A DNA stretch of 13,660 nucleotides. It comes from Candidatus Alectryobacillus merdavium (lineage in GTDB: Bacteria; Bacillota_I; Bacilli_A; RFN20; CAG-826). Shown here in pieces: positions 5,177-13,013 of this stretch. A model generated the notes under the pieces. It ran no database searches. It was not told the origin of the DNA and worked only from the letters and a program-made list of their open reading frames with translations. The translations under genes and the position numbers were made by a program. The stretch is from positions 1-13,660 of the forward strand of contig JADIMN010000020.1 in the NCBI GenBank assembly GCA_017694735.1, read 5' to 3'. Each line of letters starts with the position of its first letter. Within the stretch, counting starts at the first letter, position 1.

Positions 5177-7081
5177 TTATTCAAGTTCAAAAGCACCAGT
5201 ATAAAGTTGATAATAAACCCCCTTCTTAGCAATTAATTCTTCATGACTTCCTCTTTCAATAATTCTTCCATGATCTAAAACCATAATAACATCTGAATTT
5301 TGAATAGTGGAAAGTCTATGAGCAATTACAAAGACAGTATGACCTTTCATTAAGTTATCCATACCATCTGATACAAGTCTTTCTGTTCTTGTATCAATAC
5401 TTGATGTAGCTTCATCTAATATCATGACAGGACAATTTGCTAATGCACATCTTGCAATAGATAATAATTGTCTTTGTCCTTGACTTAAATTAATACCATC
5501 GTTTGTTAAATATGTATTATAACCTTGTGGAAGTCTAGTAATAAAATCATGTGCATTTGCAAGTTTTGCAGCAGCAATAGCTTCTTCATCAGTTGCATCT
5601 TGTTTTCCATATTTAATATTATCCATAACAGTTCCACTAAATAATGAAGTATCTTGTAAAACCATTCCAATAGATCTTCTTAAATCTTTTTTACAAATTT
5701 TATTAATATTAATTCCATCATATCTAATTTTTCCATCAGCAATATCATAAAATCTATTTAATAAATTTGTAATAGTGGTCTTACCAGCACCAGTAGCTCC
5801 AACAAAAGCAACTTTTTGACCTGGATATGCATATAAAGTAATATCATGTAAGACTATGTTTTTATTATCGTATGAAAAATCAACACCAAACATTCTAATA
5901 TCACCTTCAAGTTTTTGATATGTGACACTATTTGTTGCAGAGTGAGGATGTTTCCACGCCCATAAATCAAAATCTTTTGAATTATAATCGACTTCTACAA
6001 TATTATGATTTTCATCATATTTTGCTTTAACTAGTTTTACATAACCATTATCTTCTTCAACTTTTTCATCTAATAATTCATAAATTCTCTTTGATCCACC
6101 AAGAGCTAAAGCAATAGAGTTAACTTGGTTTGCAACCTCTGAAATATTATAAGAAAGTTGTCTAATCATTGGTAAGAAAGCGACTAAAATTCCAGCACTA
6201 ATACTTTCTTCAATTCCTATTAGTCTAACATTCATTACATTAAATGAAATTAATATACCACCAATAATTGCAATTAAAATATATAAGATATTTCCAATAT
6301 TGCCAAGAATAGGCATTAAAATATTTCCAAATTTATTTGCAGTGGTGGAAACTTCAAACAATTCTTTATTAATACCTTCAAATTGTTTAATAGATGCATC
6401 TTCATGACAAAATGATTTAATAACTTTTAAACCATTCATGTTTTCTTCAATAACACCTTCAATTTTACCAATTGTTGCTTGTTGTTTTATGTAGTTTTTA
6501 CTAGAAGTTCCGCCAATATATTTTGTTACAAAAAACATAATAACAACACCAAAAACACCAATTAAAGCTAACCAAACACTATAAAATAGCATCATAGTAA
6601 AGCAAACAATTGATATAAATAAGGAATTAAACATTACTGGTAATGAGTTAGCGGCGAATTGTCTAATTGAATCAATATCATTTGTATATGTTGACATGAT
6701 ATCACCATGAGTATGTGTATCAAAATATTTTATTGGTAAATCTTGCATATGAGAAAACATTCTATTTCTTGTCTTTCTCATGAAGTTGTTACCTAACATT
6801 GTTGTAAGTTGAGTATAAGAGAAGGAGCCAATTAATGCGACAACATAACATGATATTAAAATTAAAATATTGCTAATTAATAATGGTAACCACTCAAAAG
6901 TTGGATCTTTTATTGCAGGAGTGATAACTCCATCAATTATGTTTTGTAACATAAATGGTGCAATAACAACACCAACACCAGAAAATAATACGCATAAAAC
7001 AGCTAAAATAAATTTTTTCTTATCGCTTAAAAAGATATCTTTAATAAGTCGAGGCAAAACATTAATATTTTTTATTTTCAT
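5177..7081 (-). CDS. ABC exporter half-transporter, subunit with intact Walker B (heterodimer partner)
   Basis: This is a type IV (Sav1866/MsbA-like) half-transporter of 634 residues. The N-terminal domain has six helices (about 20-325). The nucleotide-binding domain has Walker A GATGAGKT (428-435), Q-loop Q476, a degenerate signature LSQGQ (532-536 instead of LSGGQ), Walker B VMILDE with catalytic E557, and the switch His H588. An insert of about 45 residues (345-390, containing DLWAWKHPH) sits between the membrane domain and the NBD, as in a Firmicutes subfamily of heterodimeric exporters. The start at 7081 overlaps the stop of the upstream ABC gene (ATGA, 7078-7081) and has GGAGGTG just upstream, so translation is coupled. 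With its partner it should pump drugs, lipids or peptides outward. The substrate cannot be read from sequence. Confidence 0.95.
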   Translation of the reverse strand: MKIKNINVLPRLIKDIFLSDKKKFILAVLCVLFSGVGVVIAPFMLQNIIDGVITPAIKDPTFEWLPLLISNILILISCYVVALIGSFSYTQLTTMLGNNFMRKTRNRMFSHMQDLPIKYFDTHTHGDIMSTYTNDIDSIRQFAANSLPVMFNSLFISIVCFTMMLFYSVWLALIGVFGVVIMFFVTKYIGGTSSKNYIKQQATIGKIEGVIEENMNGLKVIKSFCHEDASIKQFEGINKELFEVSTTANKFGNILMPILGNIGNILYILIAIIGGILISFNVMNVRLIGIEESISAGILVAFLPMIRQLSYNISEVANQVNSIALALGGSKRIYELLDEKVEEDNGYVKLVKAKYDENHNIVEVDYNSKDFDLWAWKHPHSATNSVTYQKLEGDIRMFGVDFSYDNKNIVLHDITLYAYPGQKVAFVGATGAGKTTITNLLNRFYDIADGKIRYDGININKICKKDLRRSIGMVLQDTSLFSGTVMDNIKYGKQDATDEEAIAAAKLANAHDFITRLPQGYNTYLTNDGINLSQGQRQLLSIARCALANCPVMILDEATSSIDTRTERLVSDGMDNLMKGHTVFVIAHRLSTIQNSDVIMVLDHGRIIERGSHEELIAKKGVYYQLYTGAFELE

Positions 7082-8910
7082 TTTTGCTCACCTCCAATTT
7101 TATTTTGAATATTGTAAATATCTCTATAAATTTCATTATTCTTTAATAATTCTTCATGATTTCCAATTCCATTAATTGTTCCATTTTTTAAAACAACAAT
7201 AAAATCACAATCTTGAACGCTGGAAATTCTTTGAGCAATGATTAATTTTGTTGTAGTAGGGCAGATTTCTTTTAATCCTTCTCTAATAAATGCATCTGTT
7301 TTTGTATCAACAGCACTTGTAGAGTCATCCAATATTAAGATTTTAGGATTTTTTAAGATTGCTCTTGCAATACAAAGTCTTTGTTTTTGTCCACCGGATA
7401 AGTTAGTACCACCTTGCTCAACTTTTGAGTTATAACCATCTTTAAATGATGAAACAAATTCATCAGCTTGTGCAACTTGACATGCCTTTTTAATTTCTTC
7501 ATCACTTGCGTCTTTATTTCCCCATAGTAAGTTATCTTTAATAGTGCCACTAAAGAGAACATTTTTTTGAAGAACAACACCAATCTGGTTTCTTAAAGAT
7601 CTAATATCATAATCTTTAACATTATGACCACCAACAATAACCTCTCCTTTAGAAGCATCAAAGAAACGAGGTAATAAGTTAACAAGTGTAGATTTTGCGC
7701 TACCAGTTTCTCCAATAATTCCAACTGTTTGTCCAGATTTTATATTTAAATTAATATTTGATAATGCATAAACATCACTTGTATCATCATATCTAAAGCT
7801 AACATCTTTTAAAATAATACTTCCATCATCTAAATCTTTAAGAGTAGCATTATTTTCTAGCATTGCATTTTTTTCAATTAAAACTTCATAAACTCTACCC
7901 ATACTTTCAAGTGCCATAATAATCATTGCTAAAACCATAGTAATCATCATAATACTTGATAAGCATTGAGCACCATATGTAATTAATGTAGATAATTTAC
8001 CAATATCTAAACTAATACCAGCAGAAGTTACAATTAAATAAGTTCCAAATCCGAGTAGTGTACACATTGATGTATACATAAAAAATTGCATTAGTGGTGA
8101 AGTAAGAGCAACAATACGATCTGCTTTCATAAAAGTGCTTTGCAAAGATAAAGCATTTTTTGAAAATTTTTCTTTTTCATATTCTTCTTTAACATAAGTT
8201 TTTACAGTTCTAATACCTTTAATATTTTCTTGAATTGATTCATTTAATGCATCGTATTTTCTAAAACCTCTTCTATAAATAGGATCAACTTTCATTGTTA
8301 TAAAAAATAATATTCCAAATAATAAAGGTACAAGAATTAAAAATACCCATGCAATACTTGGACTTGCAATAAATGCCATTACTATACTAAAAATTAACAT
8401 TAAAACACTACGAACACTTATTCTAATAGACAAGTAATAAGCAAGTTGAATATTCATTACATCAGTTGTTTGTCTTGTGACCAAACTTGATATCGAAAAT
8501 TTATCAATATTTTTAAATGAGAATGAATTTATTTTGTTGTATAAGTCTTGTCTTAAATTTCTTGTAAATCCAATTGATGCATAAGAACAAAAAATACCAC
8601 TTAAAATACCACATATTAAAGATAATGCAGCAAGTACTAATAAAATTGCGGCATAAAATAAGATGTAGTACATCATATTTGTAACTGGATCACCTAAAAA
8701 AGACATTTCAAATGGACTGCTTCCATTAATTGTGTTGACTAAATAACCCATTATAAGAGGAATAACACACTCAATAATGGTTTCAAAGCCAACAAATAAC
8801 ATGGTTAAAAATGTTTGCTTTTTGTATTGTCGAATGCTTTTAAATAATGTTTTAACAACTTGAAAAAACTTACCTTTTGTATTTTCGTTATACTTTAAAG
8901 TGCTTTCCAT
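7078..8910 (-). CDS. ABC exporter half-transporter, subunit with degenerate Walker B
   Basis: This 610-residue type IV half-transporter pairs with the product of the next gene. Six helices lie in residues 30-340. The NBD has Walker A GETGSAKST (400-408, Ala for the usual Gly), a canonical signature LSGGQ (504-508), Walker B ILILDD with Asp529 replacing the catalytic Glu, and Gln560 replacing the switch His (IAQRI). These are the marks of the non-catalytic half of a heterodimeric exporter such as TM287/288, BmrCD or LmrCD. ATG 8910 is chosen over an in-frame start at 8949 because a GGAGG lies just before it and the longer form would intrude further into the MarR gene. The final choice still overlaps the MarR gene by 23 bases (8888-8910), which suggests translational coupling in one operon under that repressor. 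Confidence 0.94.
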   Translation of the reverse strand: MESTLKYNENTKGKFFQVVKTLFKSIRQYKKQTFLTMLFVGFETIIECVIPLIMGYLVNTINGSSPFEMSFLGDPVTNMMYYILFYAAILLVLAALSLICGILSGIFCSYASIGFTRNLRQDLYNKINSFSFKNIDKFSISSLVTRQTTDVMNIQLAYYLSIRISVRSVLMLIFSIVMAFIASPSIAWVFLILVPLLFGILFFITMKVDPIYRRGFRKYDALNESIQENIKGIRTVKTYVKEEYEKEKFSKNALSLQSTFMKADRIVALTSPLMQFFMYTSMCTLLGFGTYLIVTSAGISLDIGKLSTLITYGAQCLSSIMMITMVLAMIIMALESMGRVYEVLIEKNAMLENNATLKDLDDGSIILKDVSFRYDDTSDVYALSNINLNIKSGQTVGIIGETGSAKSTLVNLLPRFFDASKGEVIVGGHNVKDYDIRSLRNQIGVVLQKNVLFSGTIKDNLLWGNKDASDEEIKKACQVAQADEFVSSFKDGYNSKVEQGGTNLSGGQKQRLCIARAILKNPKILILDDSTSAVDTKTDAFIREGLKEICPTTTKLIIAQRISSVQDCDFIVVLKNGTINGIGNHEELLKNNEIYRDIYNIQNKIGGEQK

Positions 8911-9349
8911 AATTTTCCTCCTTCTTTCCGTTTTCAATAATTTTGTCAATGACTTTGAAGAAGGTTTTCTTATCTTCTTCGCTTATATCTTTTGTTAAAG
9001 TCATAACAGTTTTATTGATAATTTTTTTGATATCAACTATCATGCGATTTGCTTTATTTGTTAAACTTAGTTCTTTGTAACGTGAATCATTACATGAAGT
9101 TGTTCTTACGATATAATTTTCTTTTTCAAGATAATTGAGAATATCACTAGCTGTTGAAGATTTAATAGAAAATTCTTTCTCCAAATCTTTTTGATATATC
9201 TTATTATTCTTTTTTTCATTTGCATGAATAAATAGCAAACATAATCCATACAAATGGTTAGAGAAAATATTAGACATATTTTTGTCTAGAGATTCTACTA
9301 TCGTATCACTTAATTCAAATGAAGCAAATAAATCAAATTTATCATCCAT
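8888..9349 (-). CDS. MarR-family transcriptional repressor
   Basis: This 153-residue winged-helix regulator has the MarR plan: N-terminal dimer helices (about 1-48), wHTH at about 53-100 with recognition region SIKSSTASDILNYLEKENYI, the wing signature C-N-D-S-R-Y-K-E-L-S-L-T (86-97, equivalent to DxRxKxIxLT), and C-terminal dimer helices (100-145). It is the first gene of a MarR-ABC-ABC operon, an arrangement in which the repressor releases DNA on binding a substrate or stressor of the exporter. A near-perfect palindrome covers its own -10 and start region (9348-9373), implying autoregulation. ATG 9349 has no proper Shine-Dalgarno sequence, and the predicted leader is only about 12-15 bases. 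It runs opposite to the lipoprotein gene at 9527. Confidence 0.93.
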   Translation of the reverse strand: MDDKFDLFASFELSDTIVESLDKNMSNIFSNHLYGLCLLFIHANEKKNNKIYQKDLEKEFSIKSSTASDILNYLEKENYIVRTTSCNDSRYKELSLTNKANRMIVDIKKIINKTVMTLTKDISEEDKKTFFKVIDKIIENGKKEENYGKHFKV

Positions 9350-9396
9350 AATAGTCCGACACCGAACTATTATACTGTTTTTAATTTTAATGTAAA
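9348..9396 (-). promoter_or_regulatory. MarR operon promoter with overlapping palindromic operator
   Basis: On the reverse strand, TTTACA (9396-9391), a 16-base spacer and a perfect TATAAT (9374-9369) make the promoter. Overlapping the -10 and running to the start codon is a 26-base near-palindrome (9348-9373) with arms ATAATAGTcCG and CGaACTATTAT around a centre of ACAC, one mismatched pair per arm. Length, symmetry and position suit a MarR dimer, and binding would block RNA polymerase. That the local MarR protein binds it is inferred. Confidence 0.75.
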
Positions 9397-9457
9397 GAGT
9401 TTTTATATAAAATATAAAAGATTTAAAATTATGGCGCTTGAAGGCAATTTATTTAGA

Positions 9458-9485
9458 TTGTTTATGTAAAATTAAAGAGTATAAT
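9458..9485 (+). promoter_or_regulatory. Promoter of the nuclease lipoprotein gene
   Basis: TTGTTT (9458-9463), a 16-base spacer and TATAAT (9480-9485) precede the gene by 41 bases. AGGA at 9513-9516 is a modest ribosome-binding site ten bases before ATG 9527. The rest of the gap back to the MarR promoter (9397-9457) holds nothing I recognise. Confidence 0.6.
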
Positions 9486-9526
9486 AATTAAAAGAATTAA
9501 GTAAAGATTGTTAGGATTTTTGTATT

Positions 9527-11470
9527 ATGAAAAAGAAAAGTTTTATCTCTGTATTAATGATTACGATGCTCTCACTTGTTATTTCATCATGTTCTTATGC
9601 TGGAGATACAAGTAGTAATTTAGAAACGAGCAGTGATAATCAAACAAGTCAAGATTCAAGTACTACTGATTCAACTTTAGATTCTACTTCTGATTCTTCA
9701 ACAACAAGTAATGATACAACAAGTATTACTGAAAAATTTGGAATATTAGAAATTTCAAGTGATATTTCTAATGGAAGTGTATCTTTTGTAGGTTATGAGA
9801 ATCATTCTAGTGTTGAAATTGGAACAAGAGTGTATGTAGATTATGAAGCTGATCAAAATTATGTTCTTGATACATTAATGATAAATAATATTTCAATTAT
9901 TAATGATTTATCTTTTGTCGTAGAAGAGGAAATTACATATTTATTAACTGCTACTTTTAAAGAAAAAGTTATTTCAAGTGAAGAAGAAAAGGGCAGTATT
10001 TCATTTCAAAATTTAAAATCTGGTTCTATTTCTTTAAGTAATTTAGTTTTAGATAATATTGAAATTGCCAGCGTTGGAGCTAATTCAATATTTTTAGATG
10101 ATGATAGCAATCCAAATATTTTAAGAATTTCATCTTCTAATAATGGAGGCAATGTAACTTTTAATTTAGAAAATGAAGTTAGAATTGATAGTATTGAATT
10201 AATTGGTGAATCTTATAAAAACGATCAAAGTAATGTTACAGTTACTTTGGATGATAAATCTTTAACACAAAGTTATGAAAATACGACATTTGAATTTAAT
10301 AAAGATAGTGTTTCATCAATAAAAATTTCAACTCAATCTAAACAAAGATATTTATTAGAAGAAGTAATTGTTAATTATGTTGATAATTCAACTCCAATTG
10401 AACCAGTACTTGCAACTTTAAATATTCTTCCAACTGAAAATGGAAGTGTTAGTGTTACTCCTTCAAATACAGATTTATATGTTGGAGATACAATTACAAT
10501 TAATACTAATCCTGATGAAAATTATTATACGCAAAGTGTTAAGGTAAATGGTGTTACTGCAAACATTCAAGCTACTAATAAATATACATTTAAATTAAGT
10601 GAGCAAAAAAATACTTTAGAAGTTGTTTTTGCTCAAAGAAGTAGTGGAGAGCAAAATTTTGATTATTTATATGGAAATAAACAAATTTTTCCAGATAGAG
10701 GTAATCAAAGTATTTCATATGATGATTATTATGAAAGCGTTAGAGGATTAAAAGGAGAAGCTTTAAAAGAAGGCTTAAATGATATTATTAAAGGTCATAC
10801 CAAATTATCTTACGATGGAAATGATCCAAGATTTAAAGATATCGATGTTGATCCATTTAATTCTAATAATATTATTATGATGTATGAAGGTAGTTTACCT
10901 AATAATACAAGTTATAACAACGAACATTGTTGGGCAAAGATGTATGGAGATTTTGGAACTTCAAAAGGACCTGGATCTGATTTACATAACTTAAGACCAT
11001 GTGATAGTAATTTAAATTCAACTAGAAATAATAGATATTTTGCTAATGTTGATTCATATAAAGATTCATATAGTTGGTGGAGATCAACAATGGATGGAAA
11101 TAAAGTATCTACTGATGCTAACTATTTTGAACCTAAAGATGAATTTAAAGGGGATATTGCAAGAATTATCTTTTATATGGCTACTAGATATGAAGGTGAA
11201 GATGGTGAAGTTGATTTAGAAGTCAGTGGCAATATTAATACTAACTTATATTATGATTTTACAAGTGGTGCTGATGGACTTCATGGTAACTTTGATGATT
11301 TATACGAATGGGCTACAAGTGGAATTGATCCAGTTTCAGATTACGAAGTAAATAGAAATAATGTTTGCGATCAAGATTATCAACATAATAGAAATCCATT
11401 TATTGACCATCCAGAATTTATTATCATGATTTATGATAAAAATTATGATGGTCCGGGTGCTTTAATGTAA
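9527..11470 (+). CDS. Surface lipoprotein with InlB-like repeats and an endonuclease I domain
   Basis: This 647-residue secreted nuclease starts with a lipoprotein signal peptide (KKK, hydrophobic core, lipobox ISSC with Cys22). A Ser/Thr/Asp-rich spacer follows (about 26-68), suited to holding domains off the membrane. Two related beta-repeats of the divergent InlB/Flg_new_2 type lie at about 72-146 (SNGSVSFVGYENHSSVEIGT) and 295-370 (ENGSVSVTPSNTDLYVGDT). Between them, 155-285, is a beta-rich domain I cannot name. The C-terminal 376-647 matches endonuclease I (EndA/NucM): N465-E466-H467 (YNNEHCWAKMYGD), DLHNLRP (485-491), NSTRNNRYF, EPKDEFKGDIARIIFYM (535-551) and NRNPFIDHPE (621-630). His467 is the likely general base and the Asn/Glu residues bind the divalent metal. 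It should degrade extracellular DNA or RNA for nucleotide scavenging. It is monocistronic by spacing. Confidence 0.9.
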   Translation: MKKKSFISVLMITMLSLVISSCSYAGDTSSNLETSSDNQTSQDSSTTDSTLDSTSDSSTTSNDTTSITEKFGILEISSDISNGSVSFVGYENHSSVEIGTRVYVDYEADQNYVLDTLMINNISIINDLSFVVEEEITYLLTATFKEKVISSEEEKGSISFQNLKSGSISLSNLVLDNIEIASVGANSIFLDDDSNPNILRISSSNNGGNVTFNLENEVRIDSIELIGESYKNDQSNVTVTLDDKSLTQSYENTTFEFNKDSVSSIKISTQSKQRYLLEEVIVNYVDNSTPIEPVLATLNILPTENGSVSVTPSNTDLYVGDTITINTNPDENYYTQSVKVNGVTANIQATNKYTFKLSEQKNTLEVVFAQRSSGEQNFDYLYGNKQIFPDRGNQSISYDDYYESVRGLKGEALKEGLNDIIKGHTKLSYDGNDPRFKDIDVDPFNSNNIIMMYEGSLPNNTSYNNEHCWAKMYGDFGTSKGPGSDLHNLRPCDSNLNSTRNNRYFANVDSYKDSYSWWRSTMDGNKVSTDANYFEPKDEFKGDIARIIFYMATRYEGEDGEVDLEVSGNINTNLYYDFTSGADGLHGNFDDLYEWATSGIDPVSDYEVNRNNVCDQDYQHNRNPFIDHPEFIIMIYDKNYDGPGALM

Positions 11471-11596
11471 AATATTTAAGTTCTGCGTACTTTTTTAAAA
11501 ATACTTAATAAAAATTTAATAAATTTTTCTGGATATTTTTTAATTCATTAATTACTTTTTTAGGATGAAATAATTTTATTAAAAAAGTATAATTAT
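11471..11596 (+). other. Intergenic region with AT-only inverted repeats
   Basis: Between the nuclease and enolase genes there are two AT-rich dyads and no strong terminator. One is AAAAATTT (11510-11517) with AAATTTTT (11521-11528) around AAT. The other is ACTTTTTTA (11554-11562) with TAAAAAAGT (11580-11588) around a 17-base loop. Either could weakly terminate the lipoprotein transcript. A short AAGT/ACTT stem before a T6 run (11478-11494) is weaker still. No gene is seen here. Confidence 0.35.
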
Positions 11597-11618
11597 TTAT
11601 ATCACTTAGTGATATAAT
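11597..11618 (+). promoter_or_regulatory. Enolase promoter (extended -10) with a perfect dyad over it
   Basis: TGATATAAT (11610-11618) is an extended -10. No good -35 is present at 16-18 bases upstream. A perfect palindrome of 21 bases (11597-11617) covers it, with arms TTATATCACT and AGTGATATAA around T11607. RNA would start near 11624. AAGGAG (11628-11633) lies ten bases before ATG 11644. The dyad may be an operator for a regulator encoded elsewhere. Confidence 0.6.
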
Positions 11619-11643
11619 ATTTTCGGTAAGGAGATTTTAAAAA

Positions 11644-12948
11644 ATGACAACAATTTTATTTGTACATGGTCGAGAAGTATTAGATTCTCGTGGAAATCCA
11701 ACTGTCGAAGTTGAAGTTGGTTTAGAGTGTGGTGTTATTGGTAGAGCCATTGTTCCAAGCGGAGCTTCTACTGGAGAAAATGAAGCACTTGAATTAAGAG
11801 ATGGAGATAAATCTAGATTTGATGGAAAAGGCGTTCTTAAAGCTGTTAATAACGTTAATGAAGTAATTGCTCCTGAAATTGAAGGAATGGATGCTGCTGA
11901 TCAAGTCGCTTTAGATAAAAAATTATTAGAACTTGATGGCACACCTTTCAAAAAGAATTTAGGTGCTAATGCTTTATTAGGTGTTTCTTTAGCTGCTGCA
12001 AGAGCTGCAAGTGAAGCTTTTGGACTTCCTTTATATAGATATTTAGGTGGTGTTAATGCAAAAGTATTACCTACTCCTATGATGAATGTTATCAATGGTG
12101 GTGCTCATGCTGATTCAACTGTTGATTTCCAAGAATTCTTTATTATTCCAGCTGGATTTAAAACATTTAAAGAAGCTTTAAGAGCTGGTGTTGAAACATT
12201 CCATTGTTTAAAAACTGTTTTAAAGAAAAAAGGTTATTCAACTGGCGTTGGCGATGAAGGTGGTTTTGCTCCAAGTTGTACTAATGGAAATACTGAACCA
12301 TTAGAATTAATTATGGAAGCAATTAAACTTGCTGGATATAAACCAGGAGAAGAAATTTTCTTAGGAATGGATGTTGCAAGTAGTGAATTCTATGATAGCA
12401 AAACTAAGACATATAACTTAAAGAAATCTGGACAAGGTGTTAAGACAAGTGATGAAATGATTGCTTGGTATGAAGAAATGATTAAACAATATCCAATCAT
12501 TACAATTGAAGATGGTTTAAGTGAATCTGACTGGGAAGGTTGGGAAAAACTTACCGCTACTTTAGGAAAGAAGATTCAATTAGTTGGTGATGATTTATTT
12601 GTTACAAATCCATCATTCTTACAAAAAGGTATTGAAAGACATGTTGCTAATTCTATCTTAATTAAAGTTAATCAAATCGGTACATTAACAGAAACTCTTG
12701 ATGCAATTAGATTAGCTCAAACTAATGGTTATACTACTATGGTTTCTCATAGATCTGGTGAAACAGAAGATACAACAATTGCTGATTTATCAGTTGCTGT
12801 AAATGCTGGACAAATTAAAACCGGTAGTGCTTCAAGAACAGATAGAATGGCTAAGTATAATCAATTATTAAGAATTGAAGAAGAACTTGGTGATGCTGCA
12901 ATTTTTGAAGGATTAAGAGCATTTAAAAATTATCAATTTAAAAAATAA
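11644..12948 (+). CDS. eno: Enolase (phosphopyruvate hydratase)
   Basis: Enolase converts 2-phosphoglycerate to phosphoenolpyruvate in glycolysis (cytoplasmic, usually dimer or octamer). The 434-residue length is normal. Family marks are REVLDSRGNPTVEVEV (10-25), the mobile loop VPSGASTGENEA (37-48), GDEGGFAP (203-210, catalytic acid E205), Mg2+ ligands D243 (GMDVASSEF), E289 (TIEDGLSE) and D316 (GDDLF), the signature ILIKVNQIGTLTET (338-351, catalytic base K341), and MVSHRSGETEDT (366-377). A small oddity is HGRE in place of the common ARE at residues 8-11. Codons are more regular than in neighbouring genes, as expected for a highly expressed gene. It has its own promoter and ends at a strong terminator, so it is monocistronic. 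Confidence 0.98.
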   Translation: MTTILFVHGREVLDSRGNPTVEVEVGLECGVIGRAIVPSGASTGENEALELRDGDKSRFDGKGVLKAVNNVNEVIAPEIEGMDAADQVALDKKLLELDGTPFKKNLGANALLGVSLAAARAASEAFGLPLYRYLGGVNAKVLPTPMMNVINGGAHADSTVDFQEFFIIPAGFKTFKEALRAGVETFHCLKTVLKKKGYSTGVGDEGGFAPSCTNGNTEPLELIMEAIKLAGYKPGEEIFLGMDVASSEFYDSKTKTYNLKKSGQGVKTSDEMIAWYEEMIKQYPIITIEDGLSESDWEGWEKLTATLGKKIQLVGDDLFVTNPSFLQKGIERHVANSILIKVNQIGTLTETLDAIRLAQTNGYTTMVSHRSGETEDTTIADLSVAVNAGQIKTGSASRTDRMAKYNQLLRIEEELGDAAIFEGLRAFKNYQFKK

Positions 12949-12965
12949 GTTTTATAACAAGTAAT

Positions 12966-12998
12966 AAAAGGTTTGTCGTTGAACGACAAACCTTTTTT
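12966..12998 (+). terminator. Strong intrinsic terminator of eno
   Basis: AAAAGGTTTGTCGT (12966-12979) pairs perfectly with ACGACAAACCTTTT (12983-12996) around the loop TGA, and the T run continues to 12998. This is the strongest terminator in the window. Confidence 0.95.
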
Positions 12999-13007
12999 AT
13001 TTATAAT
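12979..13007 (+). promoter_or_regulatory. Promoter of the flavoprotein gene, -35 inside the eno terminator
   Basis: TTGAAC (12979-12984, spanning the terminator loop), a 17-base spacer and a perfect TATAAT (13002-13007) sit directly before the gene. The start point seven bases beyond the -10 would fall on the A of ATG 13014, so the mRNA would be leaderless. This agrees with the lack of any Shine-Dalgarno sequence. Confidence 0.55.
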
Positions 13008-13013
13008 AAATCT

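Noticed and set aside
7078..7081. TGA recoded as tryptophan
   Set aside because: TGA ends the upstream ABC gene in a classic ATGA overlap and also ends orfB, while TGG is used for Trp throughout. No recognised gene contains an in-frame TGA.
6870..7175. Plus-strand frame of 101 codons antisense to the ABC genes
   Set aside because: It is a shadow of two well-supported ABC transporter genes. Its sequence has no domain and no ribosome-binding site.
11478..11494. Strong terminator for the nuclease lipoprotein gene
   Set aside because: Only a four-base-pair stem (AAGT/ACTT) with a mismatch precedes the T run. Reported only as a weak possibility within the intergenic entry.
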